NCBI GenBank assembly: GCA_045544615.1
Contig: JAZPZI010000037.1
Span: 1-9,147, forward strand
Length of the DNA stretch: 9,147 nt
Direction of reading: 5' to 3'
DNA from: CAKSFT01 sp045544615
GTDB taxonomy: Bacteria; Bacillota; Clostridia; UBA1381
Shown: piece after piece, positions 1 through 6,673 of the stretch
Layout of the letters: every line of letters begins with the position of its first letter
Position numbering within the stretch: the stretch's first letter is position 1
The notes under the pieces: model-generated
What the model saw: the letters and a program-made list of their open reading frames with translations, nothing else
The model's database searches: none
Told to the model about the DNA's origin: nothing
Position numbers and translations under genes: made by a program

Positions 1-1
1 G

Positions 2-1066
2 TATGTTGATGATTCGCAAAAAATATCCGAATTTTTGAAGGAAGTTAAAAAAATATGTAAAGTTCGAATGATAGACTATAACAGTTCGGAGAAGGTTTAT
101 GATAACAGTATTTTTTACAATACATATGTTATGGGTCTGGCTCAGATTATGGGGTTAACTACCGATATAAGAAAAGAGCTTTTAGTACATGTAAATCTTG
201 CTATGCAGACGTTGGACGAACAGGGGTTGTCTCCATATCGTACCTTTGATAGTATCAGCAAATTTGCAGAATTGCTTGGTGCTTCAAAAGGAAGGAATTT
301 TTCTCCACGTATAACTAAACACAAAATCACCGAAAAAACCGAGATAATATTGATAGAACCTCCTTGCGGAAGTAATACAATCATTATAAACAGCGACAGA
401 AAATATTTGTTTATAGACAGCGGTTATGCTTGCTATAAAGAAGAAATGCTAAGCGTATTGAAGGAAATTATACCTGAATTTAATGAAATTAAAAAAACAA
501 TACTTATAACACATGCCGATGTTGACCATTGTGGACTGTTGCCACTGTTTGACGAGGTTATTGCCAGTCATAAAACCGCAATGTGCTTAAACAAAGAACA
601 TAATGGGAAAAACGGGTACAGGGAAGAAAATTCCCTGCACAAACCGTATATTAATATTTGCAAGTTACTTACCTCATATAAAACGGTAAATCCCGATAAG
701 GTCACAGTGTTGTGGGATGATGTAGAAAATACTGAAGAACCTCTAACTCAAATTGGCTTTTTCGATTTTGGAGAACTTCATTTTGAGGTTTATGAGGGTC
801 AGGGCGGACATCTTCCCGGAGAAATAGTTCTTATTGACTATCGAAATCATATTGCAATTACCGGGGATATTTATATTAACATCCACGGATTGACACAGGA
901 ACAGGCAGAATACAACCAATATGCCCCTATACTTATGACATCTGTTGATACCAATCCTGAGCTTTGTGCAGAAGAACGAAAGGCAATCATGCAAAGACTT
1001 GGTGTGGGAAAATGGCAAATTTATGGGGCGCATGGATTTAAAAAAGACTATTCAGTTAATGTATAA
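2..1066 (+). CDS. Metallo-beta-lactamase-fold hydrolase, 5'-truncated by window edge
   Basis: The reading frame is open from base 2. The first possible start inside the window is a TTG at 35 with no ribosome binding site, so the true start is probably upstream and the gene is partial. The C-terminal two thirds is an MBL-fold domain. A strand ending FIDSG (near 410-423) precedes the metal motif HADVDH (codons 512-529). Further ligands fit GGH (His codon 809), TGD (Asp codon 866) and a final AHG (His codon 1031), so the dinuclear metal site looks essentially complete. The motif departs from classic HxHxDH because the second His is Asp. The N-terminal ~110 residues match no domain I recognise. 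MBL-fold proteins hydrolyse esters, thioesters, phosphodiesters or lactams, and the substrate cannot be read here. No terminator-like hairpin with a T-run follows the stop. Confidence 0.8.
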   Translation, partial: YVDDSQKISEFLKEVKKICKVRMIDYNSSEKVYDNSIFYNTYVMGLAQIMGLTTDIRKELLVHVNLAMQTLDEQGLSPYRTFDSISKFAELLGASKGRNFSPRITKHKITEKTEIILIEPPCGSNTIIINSDRKYLFIDSGYACYKEEMLSVLKEIIPEFNEIKKTILITHADVDHCGLLPLFDEVIASHKTAMCLNKEHNGKNGYREENSLHKPYINICKLLTSYKTVNPDKVTVLWDDVENTEEPLTQIGFFDFGELHFEVYEGQGGHLPGEIVLIDYRNHIAITGDIYINIHGLTQEQAEYNQYAPILMTSVDTNPELCAEERKAIMQRLGVGKWQIYGAHGFKKDYSVNV

Positions 1067-1138
1067 TTTTGCCGCGCAACTTGATACGAGCCTGATGCTA
1101 AAAATCTTGGCATCTAGATTATACAGTCTTTCTAAAGT

Positions 1139-1166
1139 TTGATATACAAGGGACAAAAATTATAAA
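1139..1166 (+). promoter_or_regulatory. Candidate sigma-A promoter for the ion channel gene
   Basis: TTGATA (1139-1144) and TATAAA (1161-1166) are separated by 16 bases, each one mismatch from consensus. A start site would fall near 1173, giving a ~30-base leader before the channel ATG at 1203. The -10 lies inside an AT-rich segment that also forms one arm of an inverted repeat flanking the channel gene. Confidence 0.55.
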
Positions 1167-1925
1167 CCCTTTGATGAAGAAAATTCCCAAAAGGAGAAAT
1201 ACATGAGAAAGAAGATTTTTGATATAATTGAACCAGCTCAAAAGAGCAACACATTTAGCTCAATATATGACAGTTTTATGATAGTGATTATCTTGTTGAG
1301 TTTGTTACCGCTATGCTTTAAAGAAACGAGTGATGTTTTAACTATTATTGATACTGTTTGTTTGCTCGTATTTATTGTTGATTATTTGTTACGTTGGATA
1401 ACTGCTGATTACAAATATAATAAGAACTCTATAGTTTCTTTTGTTCAATATCCATTTGGTATTTTTGCTATAATTGATATCGTATCTATTTTGCCGTCGA
1501 TTTCTATTTTGAATAATGGTTTTAAACTTTTGAGGATTTTTAGAATGGCAAGGGCGTTTAGAGTTTTCAGAGCATTTAAAATGTTTAGATACGCAAAAAG
1601 CGTTAAAATTATTGTAGCAGTTTTTAAGAAATCAAAAGAATCATTGATTGCTGTAGGGACTTTGGCTATTGCATACATAATAATTTCTGCTTTGGTAGTT
1701 TTCAATGTTGAACCTGAATCATTTAATAACTTTTTTGATGCGATATATTGGGCAACAGTTTCATTAACAACTGTTGGTTATGGAGATATTTATCCTGTAA
1801 CAACAATAGGAAGGATAGTAACAATGGTTTCTTCAATATTTGGAATTGCTATTGTTGCTTTACCCGCAGGCATCATCACGGCAGGTTATATGAGCGAAAT
1901 AGAAAAAGAATAATTTTTTTGTCCC
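1150..1925. repeat. Imperfect inverted repeat flanking the channel gene
   Basis: GGGACAAAAATTAT at 1150-1163 is matched in reverse complement by ATAATTTTTTTGTCCC at 1910-1925, the right arm having two extra T. The arms bracket the channel gene almost exactly; the right arm contains its stop codon and the left arm overlaps the candidate -10. The A/T tract lowers the significance. No target-site duplication or transposase was seen, so this is recorded as a sequence observation only. Confidence 0.35.
1203..1913 (+). CDS. Compact voltage-gated potassium channel (six-helix ion transport family)
   Basis: This is a 236-residue membrane protein of the voltage-gated cation channel superfamily. The selectivity filter TTVGYGD (residues 189-195) is the canonical K+ signature. 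The S4 voltage sensor is very clear: positive residues at every third position from R111 through R114, R117, R120, R123, K126 to R129. Hydrophobic segments before it fit S1-S3, with an acidic residue in the SLLVFIVDYLLRW-like segment fitting S2/S3 counter-charges. S5 (about 146-168), the pore loop and S6 (about 204-229) follow. The protein ends six residues after S6 (MSEIEKE), so there is no cytoplasmic RCK or cyclic-nucleotide domain, and gating should depend on voltage alone. AAGGAG (1191-1196) places the start at 1203. The coding sequence is more AT-rich than the downstream operon, and the gene stands alone between two gaps. K+-selective function is a strong inference; the physiological role is unknown. 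Confidence 0.93.
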   Translation: MRKKIFDIIEPAQKSNTFSSIYDSFMIVIILLSLLPLCFKETSDVLTIIDTVCLLVFIVDYLLRWITADYKYNKNSIVSFVQYPFGIFAIIDIVSILPSISILNNGFKLLRIFRMARAFRVFRAFKMFRYAKSVKIIVAVFKKSKESLIAVGTLAIAYIIISALVVFNVEPESFNNFFDAIYWATVSLTTVGYGDIYPVTTIGRIVTMVSSIFGIAIVALPAGIITAGYMSEIEKE

Positions 1926-2019
1926 TAACTTGACAAAATCATATAATTAAACCACACGGGTTGGAAGCCCGGTATTAGATTTATGTAATGGGAATTATTA
2001 AAAATACAGGAGGAAAAAA

Positions 2020-3099
2020 ATGAAGTATTCAGAACAGTTTAAAATGAAAAAGGAAGTATTGCAGGCAAAGACAGTATGTGTTGGCTTTGATGGGTTTGTG
2101 GATTTGGTTATTCGCCCGGTAAAAACCCGTACCGATGAAAAGACCTGTACATATTTCCCGACAATCGATCAGTTTGGTGAAAAGATTACCAGCCTTGCAG
2201 GACGAAGCGGCAATATTGAGCTGGTTGTAAACAGTACCGACTTCGGTGGTTGCGGACCGCACTATGCAAACGGACTTGCCAATATGGGTGTGGGATGTAC
2301 CTGCATTGGTGCTATGGGTTATCCGGAGAAAAATTCGGTGTTTAATCTCAACCCGAACTGCAAAACTGTCAGCATAAGTGAGCCGGGCTATTCGTATGTG
2401 TTTGAGTTCGGTGACGGCAAGGTAATCATGAGCGACATTGAGAAAATCAGTCAGCTGACATGGGATGACCTTACCGAACGTATCAGCGTTGACCAGCTTG
2501 TGGAATTGTTTGATGATGCTGACATTATCACATTGGTAAACTGGAGCTATCTGGTACACTTCCATGAAATCTATGAGAAGTTTCTGGAAATAGTTATGCC
2601 GAAACTGAGCAAGAAGGACAGAAAAATATATATAGATATTGCGGACTGTGCAAAGCGTCAGCCTGACGAGATAAAGCTTGCACTCAAAATGTTCGGCCGC
2701 TACAGTCAATATGCTCCCACATATCTTGGTCTTAATAAGAGCGAGGCTATGGTTATGCATTCAATCCTGTGTGAGGGAGAATATGCAGGCTCAATTCCTA
2801 CTGCAAGAGCGATAAAAGAATATTCGGGAATTGGCACCGTTGTTATTCATCCTGTAGACAGCTCTGCTGCTGTGTATGACGGTGGTGAGATAGAGGTTCA
2901 GGGTGTTTTGTGCGAGAAGCCTAAAAAGACCACAGGCGGCGGAGACAACTTCAATTCCGGTTTTTGCGCAGGACTTCTGGCAGGACTTGATGTTAAAAGC
3001 TGCCTTATAAGCGGCATGACGACATCATATTTGTATGTTAAAAATGGAAAATGTAATAGCTTTGAGGATATCTGTGAAGCTATGAAAATGTATGATTAA
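2020..3099 (+). CDS. PfkB-family carbohydrate kinase
   Basis: This 359-residue cytoplasmic sugar kinase belongs to the ribokinase/PfkB superfamily and should transfer phosphate from ATP to a sugar or nucleoside hydroxyl. The N-terminal strand VGFDGFVD (about 21-28) carries the substrate-contact Asp. GGCGPHYANGLANMG (about 76-90) corresponds to the conserved glycine-rich substrate region. The C-terminal signature TTGGGDNFNSGF (about 304-315) contains the anion-hole glycines and the catalytic base D309. The length is slightly above the usual 300-340 residues. AGGAGG (2008-2013) seven bases before the ATG is a near-perfect ribosome binding site. It is the first gene of a four-gene operon and is followed after 32 bases by the SGNH hydrolase, so a role in sugar salvage or glycan breakdown is plausible. 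The exact substrate cannot be assigned. The 5' region has a small CGGG/CCCG hairpin (1957-1971) but no recognised riboswitch and no convincing promoter. Confidence 0.88.
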   Translation: MKYSEQFKMKKEVLQAKTVCVGFDGFVDLVIRPVKTRTDEKTCTYFPTIDQFGEKITSLAGRSGNIELVVNSTDFGGCGPHYANGLANMGVGCTCIGAMGYPEKNSVFNLNPNCKTVSISEPGYSYVFEFGDGKVIMSDIEKISQLTWDDLTERISVDQLVELFDDADIITLVNWSYLVHFHEIYEKFLEIVMPKLSKKDRKIYIDIADCAKRQPDEIKLALKMFGRYSQYAPTYLGLNKSEAMVMHSILCEGEYAGSIPTARAIKEYSGIGTVVIHPVDSSAAVYDGGEIEVQGVLCEKPKKTTGGGDNFNSGFCAGLLAGLDVKSCLISGMTTSYLYVKNGKCNSFEDICEAMKMYD

Positions 3100-3131
3100 T
3101 CATTGAATGATTTTCAAAAAGGTGAATTGCA

Positions 3132-4415
3132 ATGGATAGAATAAGAGTTATAATGCCGGATAAGTACGACCTTGTGGTGGGAGATACTTTTCAGCTTTTC
3201 TACAGGGGAATTATCGAAGCACCCAATCCGTTTTGCTATGATATTTTAGCGGTATGCAAAAAGGGGAATGCGTTTCCGAGATATTTTGAATTCACACCGA
3301 AAGAAGAAGGAGAGTTCAAACTCACCGTTTCGGTTTTTGATGCCGGGAAAAATCTGCTCGGGCAAGCTGAAACAACGCTTGTTGTAAAAGCTTCGGTAGA
3401 AAACAAAAAGCCTCTGAATATCCTTTGCATGGGTTCATCTACAACTGCGGGCGGACAATGGCCGGGTGAGGCAAGAAGGCGTCTTGCAGAAGTCGGCGGT
3501 GAGCCTGAAGGTCTTGGTTTTAAAAATGTAAACTTTATCGGTACCTGCGGCAAAGGAGATGTGCATTTCGAGGGCTACGGCGGTTGGATGTGGAAGAGTT
3601 ATCTTTCGATTGCCAACAATAATGTGTGGGTAACTGTCGACTATAACCAGAACACAGAAGATCAACATTCTATCTGGCGTGACGAGCAAGGCTTTGAGTG
3701 GAAGCTTGAAACACTCGATATAAAAAGACTCAAGTTCCTGCCGTACGGTGACAATCCGGGCAAAAAGCCGGAGCCGGGAAGGCTTGTCCATGTGGCAAAT
3801 GCGGTGCATACCGACGACATTGTTTTTTCGGATTCTTACTATGAAAAGATCAGTCCGTTTTATGATGAAGAAACCGACAGTATCAGCTTTAAAGCATACT
3901 GTAAAAAACTCGGCATCGAAAAGATTGATGCGATTTATGTTATGCTTGGTATAAACGGGCTTTTGGATGCCCCGGGTGATATTCTGGACCATTGTGCCGA
4001 GGTTGTCCGTCAGGCAAAGGAGTTTGCGGATATTTTCCACAAAGAGTTCCCTGATGGTAAGATTAAGGTTATGGGAAGTATGATGTCGTCGGTAACCGGT
4101 GGCGTTGGCTGGAACTATGGTGCGGTTTTACCGTGTTGTGACGGCTACAACCTGAGACGTTATATTTTAAAACTAAACGAGCATTATCAGGCTTGGGCAA
4201 AGGAAGCTGAATATTCTGATTTTATTGAATATATAAACATTTCGGGGCAGTTTGACTGTGATAACGCATATCCTGAAATTGAAAAGCCGGTGAATTTGAG
4301 AAGCAAAAAGACCGAGATGATAGGAACAAACGGCGTGCATCCGCTCGATGAAGGGTATATGCAGGTTGCCGATGCGGTCTTTAGAAATATGGTTCATTTT
4401 TGCCTTGAAAACTGA
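3132..4415 (+). CDS. SGNH/GDSL-family hydrolase (probable carbohydrate esterase) with N-terminal beta domain
   Basis: This 427-residue protein has no visible signal peptide. Residues 1 to about 93 read as a beta-sandwich-like domain. From about residue 97 the SGNH fold begins. Block I is MGSSTTAG with the nucleophile at S103 (GSS in place of GDS). Block II is the glycine-rich segment FEGYGGWMW (around 150). Block III is LGING with G273 and N275. Block V is NGVHPLDEGY with catalytic H403. The residue three before the His, normally Asp, is N400, so the triad may be altered. The family removes acetyl or other acyl groups from sugars and lipids; with a sugar kinase upstream, glycan deacylation is the best guess. 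Ribosome binding comes from AAAGGTGA just upstream. A small AT-only hairpin (3098-3112) in the gap is too weak to call a terminator. Confidence 0.85.
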   Translation: MDRIRVIMPDKYDLVVGDTFQLFYRGIIEAPNPFCYDILAVCKKGNAFPRYFEFTPKEEGEFKLTVSVFDAGKNLLGQAETTLVVKASVENKKPLNILCMGSSTTAGGQWPGEARRRLAEVGGEPEGLGFKNVNFIGTCGKGDVHFEGYGGWMWKSYLSIANNNVWVTVDYNQNTEDQHSIWRDEQGFEWKLETLDIKRLKFLPYGDNPGKKPEPGRLVHVANAVHTDDIVFSDSYYEKISPFYDEETDSISFKAYCKKLGIEKIDAIYVMLGINGLLDAPGDILDHCAEVVRQAKEFADIFHKEFPDGKIKVMGSMMSSVTGGVGWNYGAVLPCCDGYNLRRYILKLNEHYQAWAKEAEYSDFIEYINISGQFDCDNAYPEIEKPVNLRSKKTEMIGTNGVHPLDEGYMQVADAVFRNMVHFCLEN

Positions 4416-4430
4416 AAAAGGAGTTAAAAA

Positions 4431-4745
4431 ATGAAGAAATGCCGTATAACCGTCATGAAGATGGCACGCTATGACGATTTGATAGAAAAATACGAAAACC
4501 CTATTGAGCATGCCTGCGATATGCAGCTTGGGCAGGTGTTTATCGCAAACGGCTGGGAAAAGCCGGAAGGGTTTTGCGATAGTGCATGGGAGAGTATCTC
4601 GCAGTTTGTTATGACACTCTCACATGGCGGTGAGGATATTTATGACGGGTGGATGAAGAATAAAAAGTCTGCGATGATTTCCTGTAACGATGGTTTCCGG
4701 CCGGTCAGCTTTTATATCGAAGCACTTGACGAGGATGCGGATTGA
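4431..4745 (+). CDS. TIGR04076 family small protein
   Basis: This is a 104-residue soluble protein. It matches the pattern I associate with the TIGR04076 family of unknown function: KKCRITVMK at the N terminus, a central GFCDSAWESISQFV (47-60), LSHGGE (64-68), and a C-terminal CNDGFRPVSFYIEAL (85-99). Cysteines at 4, 29, 49 and 85 could bind metal or form a redox site, but this is conjecture. It starts 15 bases after the SGNH hydrolase with an AAGGAG binding site, and its TGA overlaps the start region of the methyltransferase, which indicates co-transcription and probable translational coupling. The function is unknown. Confidence 0.82.
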   Translation: MKKCRITVMKMARYDDLIEKYENPIEHACDMQLGQVFIANGWEKPEGFCDSAWESISQFVMTLSHGGEDIYDGWMKNKKSAMISCNDGFRPVSFYIEALDEDAD

Positions 4746-6109
4746 TGGAGAAAAATATGATTTTGAAAAATGAAGAATATGAAATAGATATAACCGATGT
4801 TTCATCCGACGGAAGCGGTGTCGGGAACATTGACGGTTTGGTTGTATTTGTGCCGGGTACTGTTACGGGCGATAAGGTGATTGCCAGAATCCTCAAGGTA
4901 CAAAAACGCTATGCCTTTGCGAAGTTACAAAAAATCATAGTACCGTCCGATAAAAGATGCGAATCGCCCTGTTGCGTGTCGGATAGATGCGGCGGATGCA
5001 GTTTTATGCACATAGACTATGATTATCAGCTGAAAATCAAAGAGGGCGTTATCAATAATGCACTGAAAAGACTTGGCGGTATTGAGCATGCAGTTGATGA
5101 GATGATAGGTGCAGGCGAGGTTCATCGCTATAGAAATAAGATGATTTTCCCGGTAGGGGCTGATAAGTCGGGCGATGCTGTGTGCGGATTTTACCGCGAA
5201 CGCAGTCATGATATTATTCCGCTTGACGACTGCCTGCTGGGCGGAGAGTTCAATAAACAGGTTATTGATGCGGTAAAATCATATATGGATAAAAACAGAG
5301 TGCCGGCATATGATGAGAAAAGCCATACCGGTATTATCAGGCGGATTTTCACCAGAGTCGGCAAGGTTTCGGGCGAGATTATGGTTGTTATTTCGGCAAA
5401 TGCCGAGAGCCTTCCTGACGAGGAGGGATTGGTCGGGAAAATCTGTGATGTTTCAAAGGATATAAAGAGCGTAATTTTAAATATCAACAAAGACAAAACC
5501 AATCTTGTACTTGGAAAGAAGAACAGAACACTTTTCGGTGCAGATAAAATAACGGATACACTTTTGGGGGTCACCTACGAGATTTCGCCGCATAGTTTTT
5601 ATCAGGTAAATCCTGACCAGACCGAAAAGCTTTATAAAAAAGCACTGGAGTATGCCAAAATCGGCGCGGATGATACCGTTATGGATATTTACTGCGGAAT
5701 CGGAACGATTTCTTTGAGTGCCGCACAGTGTGCAAAAAAGGTAATAGGTGTTGAGATTGTGCCGTCGGCGATTGAGGATGCAAAGAAGAACGCAAAGAAA
5801 AACGGCATAGAAAATGCAGAGTTTTACTGTGCCGATGCAGAGGAAATAGTGCCGAAGCTGATTGAAGAGGGCGAGCGACCCGATGTTGTAATCCTTGACC
5901 CGCCGAGAAAGGGAAGCGACGAAAACACACTCGGTGCAATAGTAAAAGCGAACCCCGAAAGAATTGTGTACGTGTCATGTAATCCGGCAACGCTTGCCCG
6001 GGATTTGAGGTTTTTAGAGGACCGGGGCTATCGGGTGGAGAAGGTGTGCGGTGTGGATATGTTTCCGAATACGGTGCATTGCGAGGTTGTCTGTGCTCTG
6101 CACAGGTAA
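4745..6109 (+). CDS. rlmD: 23S rRNA (uracil-5-)-methyltransferase, RlmD/TrmA family
   Basis: This SAM-dependent enzyme makes 5-methyluridine in rRNA. An N-terminal TRAM RNA-binding domain spans roughly residues 5-60. A 4Fe-4S site follows, with CCVSDRCGGC (about 77-86) and a later Cys in PLDDC (about 160). The Rossmann methyltransferase domain has the SAM motif MDIYCGIGTISL (near 310), DPPRKG, the nucleophile C412 in YVSCNPATLARDL, and the general base E447 in VHCEVV. About 455 residues is normal for the Firmicutes members. Start choice: ATG 4745 overlaps the upstream TGA (TGATG) with GAGG at 4731-4734. ATG 4757 has GGAG at 4747-4750 with better spacing and may be the true start. The exact target uridine (RlmC, RlmD or dual RlmCD type) cannot be told from sequence. 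It is the last gene of the operon. Confidence 0.94.
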   Translation: MEKNMILKNEEYEIDITDVSSDGSGVGNIDGLVVFVPGTVTGDKVIARILKVQKRYAFAKLQKIIVPSDKRCESPCCVSDRCGGCSFMHIDYDYQLKIKEGVINNALKRLGGIEHAVDEMIGAGEVHRYRNKMIFPVGADKSGDAVCGFYRERSHDIIPLDDCLLGGEFNKQVIDAVKSYMDKNRVPAYDEKSHTGIIRRIFTRVGKVSGEIMVVISANAESLPDEEGLVGKICDVSKDIKSVILNINKDKTNLVLGKKNRTLFGADKITDTLLGVTYEISPHSFYQVNPDQTEKLYKKALEYAKIGADDTVMDIYCGIGTISLSAAQCAKKVIGVEIVPSAIEDAKKNAKKNGIENAEFYCADAEEIVPKLIEEGERPDVVILDPPRKGSDENTLGAIVKANPERIVYVSCNPATLARDLRFLEDRGYRVEKVCGVDMFPNTVHCEVVCALHR

Positions 6110-6116
6110 CCTCGCA

Positions 6117-6295
6117 GCGATATAAATTCCTGACGGAATTTGCGATATGTACTAAGGTACGCGATATATCTTCGATGTGATATGTCCCTTCGGGACGAGA
6201 ATAAGGAATTTATATCATATCGCAACCGAACGAAGTGAGTTTATATCGAATTTTGCGAAGCAAAATATATCGCACGAGCAAAGCGAGTATATCGC
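6117..6295. repeat. Hairpin array with inverted GCGATAT / ATATCGC heptamers
   Basis: Heptamers GCGATAT occur at 6117, 6142 and 6161, with GTGATAT at 6177. Reverse-complement heptamers follow: ATATCGC at 6217, 6267 and 6289, with ATATCGA at 6243. Small hairpins lie between them: AAATTCC/GGAATTT (6124-6141), GTAC/GTAC (6149-6160), GTCCC-TTC-GGGAC (6184-6196), ATTTTGC-GAA-GCAAAAT (6250-6266), and two hairpins with tandem GA mismatches (6224-6242 and 6274-6288). A 12-base perfect inverted repeat, GATATAAATTCC (6119-6130) with GGAATTTATATC (6205-6216), can close the left half as one long-range stem and competes with the first local hairpin. The array fills the gap between the methyltransferase stop and the ribosome binding site at 6298. 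There is no coding potential I trust. Confidence 0.85.
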
Positions 6296-6309
6296 AGAAA
6301 GGACAAGTT

Positions 6310-6654
6310 ATGGAGAATAAAACAATAAAAGAATTAGCCGTTGCATTGGTTGTCGAAACAACTGCAGTTTGTGATAATATAAAAGGGCGGTCTGTCTTTA
6401 TCAATCAATTATTACGTTCTTGTTCTTCAATCGGTGCAAATTCTCACGAGGCAAAATATGCTCAAAGCAAAGCAGACTTTATAAACAAAATGGAAATATC
6501 GCTAAAAGAATGCTACGAAACAGAGTATTGGCTTGAAATTCTTTTCAAAGTAAACTCCATTGATGAAATCACATATAAAAGCCTGATAAATAAGTGTGGA
6601 ACGATTAGAAGAAAACTGATAGCATCTGTGACTACTGCGAAGAACAAGCAATAA
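6310..6654 (+). CDS. Four-helix-bundle protein (S23/IVS-encoded, Avd-like family)
   Basis: This 114-residue all-alpha protein fits the TIGR02436 four-helix-bundle family, which includes proteins encoded in 23S rRNA intervening sequences and the Avd accessory protein of diversity-generating retroelements. The family signature region is residues 32-77: NQLLRSCSSIGANSHEAKYAQSKADFINKMEISLKE, then the ETEYWLEIL helix, where most relatives have QLRRA..SI..NIAEG. The ATG at 6310 is chosen because AAAGGA (6298-6303) sits six bases upstream. A longer in-frame GTG at 6235 would translate the hairpin array and has no binding site. Known homologues form basic pentamers that bind nucleic acid; the biochemical role of free-standing copies is unclear. 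Its immediate upstream hairpin array is a candidate binding partner or control element (inference). Confidence 0.85.
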   Translation: MENKTIKELAVALVVETTAVCDNIKGRSVFINQLLRSCSSIGANSHEAKYAQSKADFINKMEISLKECYETEYWLEILFKVNSIDEITYKSLINKCGTIRRKLIASVTTAKNKQ

Positions 6655-6673
6655 AACATAGGAGAGGATAGAA

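Noticed and set aside
1930..1935. TTGACA upstream of the sugar kinase as a -35 box
   Set aside because: No acceptable -10 occurs 15-19 bases downstream; the TATAAT-like string is only six bases away. A TTGGAA/TGTAAT pair (1961-1989) has the right spacing but weak boxes.
2029..2760. Long minus-strand open frame opposite the sugar kinase
   Set aside because: It is antisense to a gene with clear PfkB motifs, has no ribosome binding site and no recognisable domain; likewise the other minus-strand frames opposite the SGNH, methyltransferase and peptidase genes.
3098..3112. Hairpin AATCAT-TGA-ATGATT between the kinase and SGNH genes as a terminator
   Set aside because: The stem is six AT-rich pairs with only a short T-run, and the genes are closely spaced; read-through is expected.
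6117..6295. Possible CRISPR array
   Set aside because: The repeated unit is only seven bases, is inverted midway, and the intervening segments are hairpins of 9-20 bases, not unique spacers of constant length; no cas genes are present.
6235..6309. In-frame GTG start extending the four-helix-bundle protein by 25 residues
   Set aside because: It would translate the hairpin array, has no ribosome binding site, and ATG 6310 has AAAGGA at proper spacing and matches the family's usual N terminus.
6310..6654. Diversity-generating retroelement
   Set aside because: The Avd-like fold alone is insufficient: no reverse transcriptase, template repeat or variable repeat is visible.
6110..6654. True 23S rRNA intervening sequence
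   Set aside because: No 23S rRNA sequence surrounds the gene; the upstream neighbour is a protein-coding gene.
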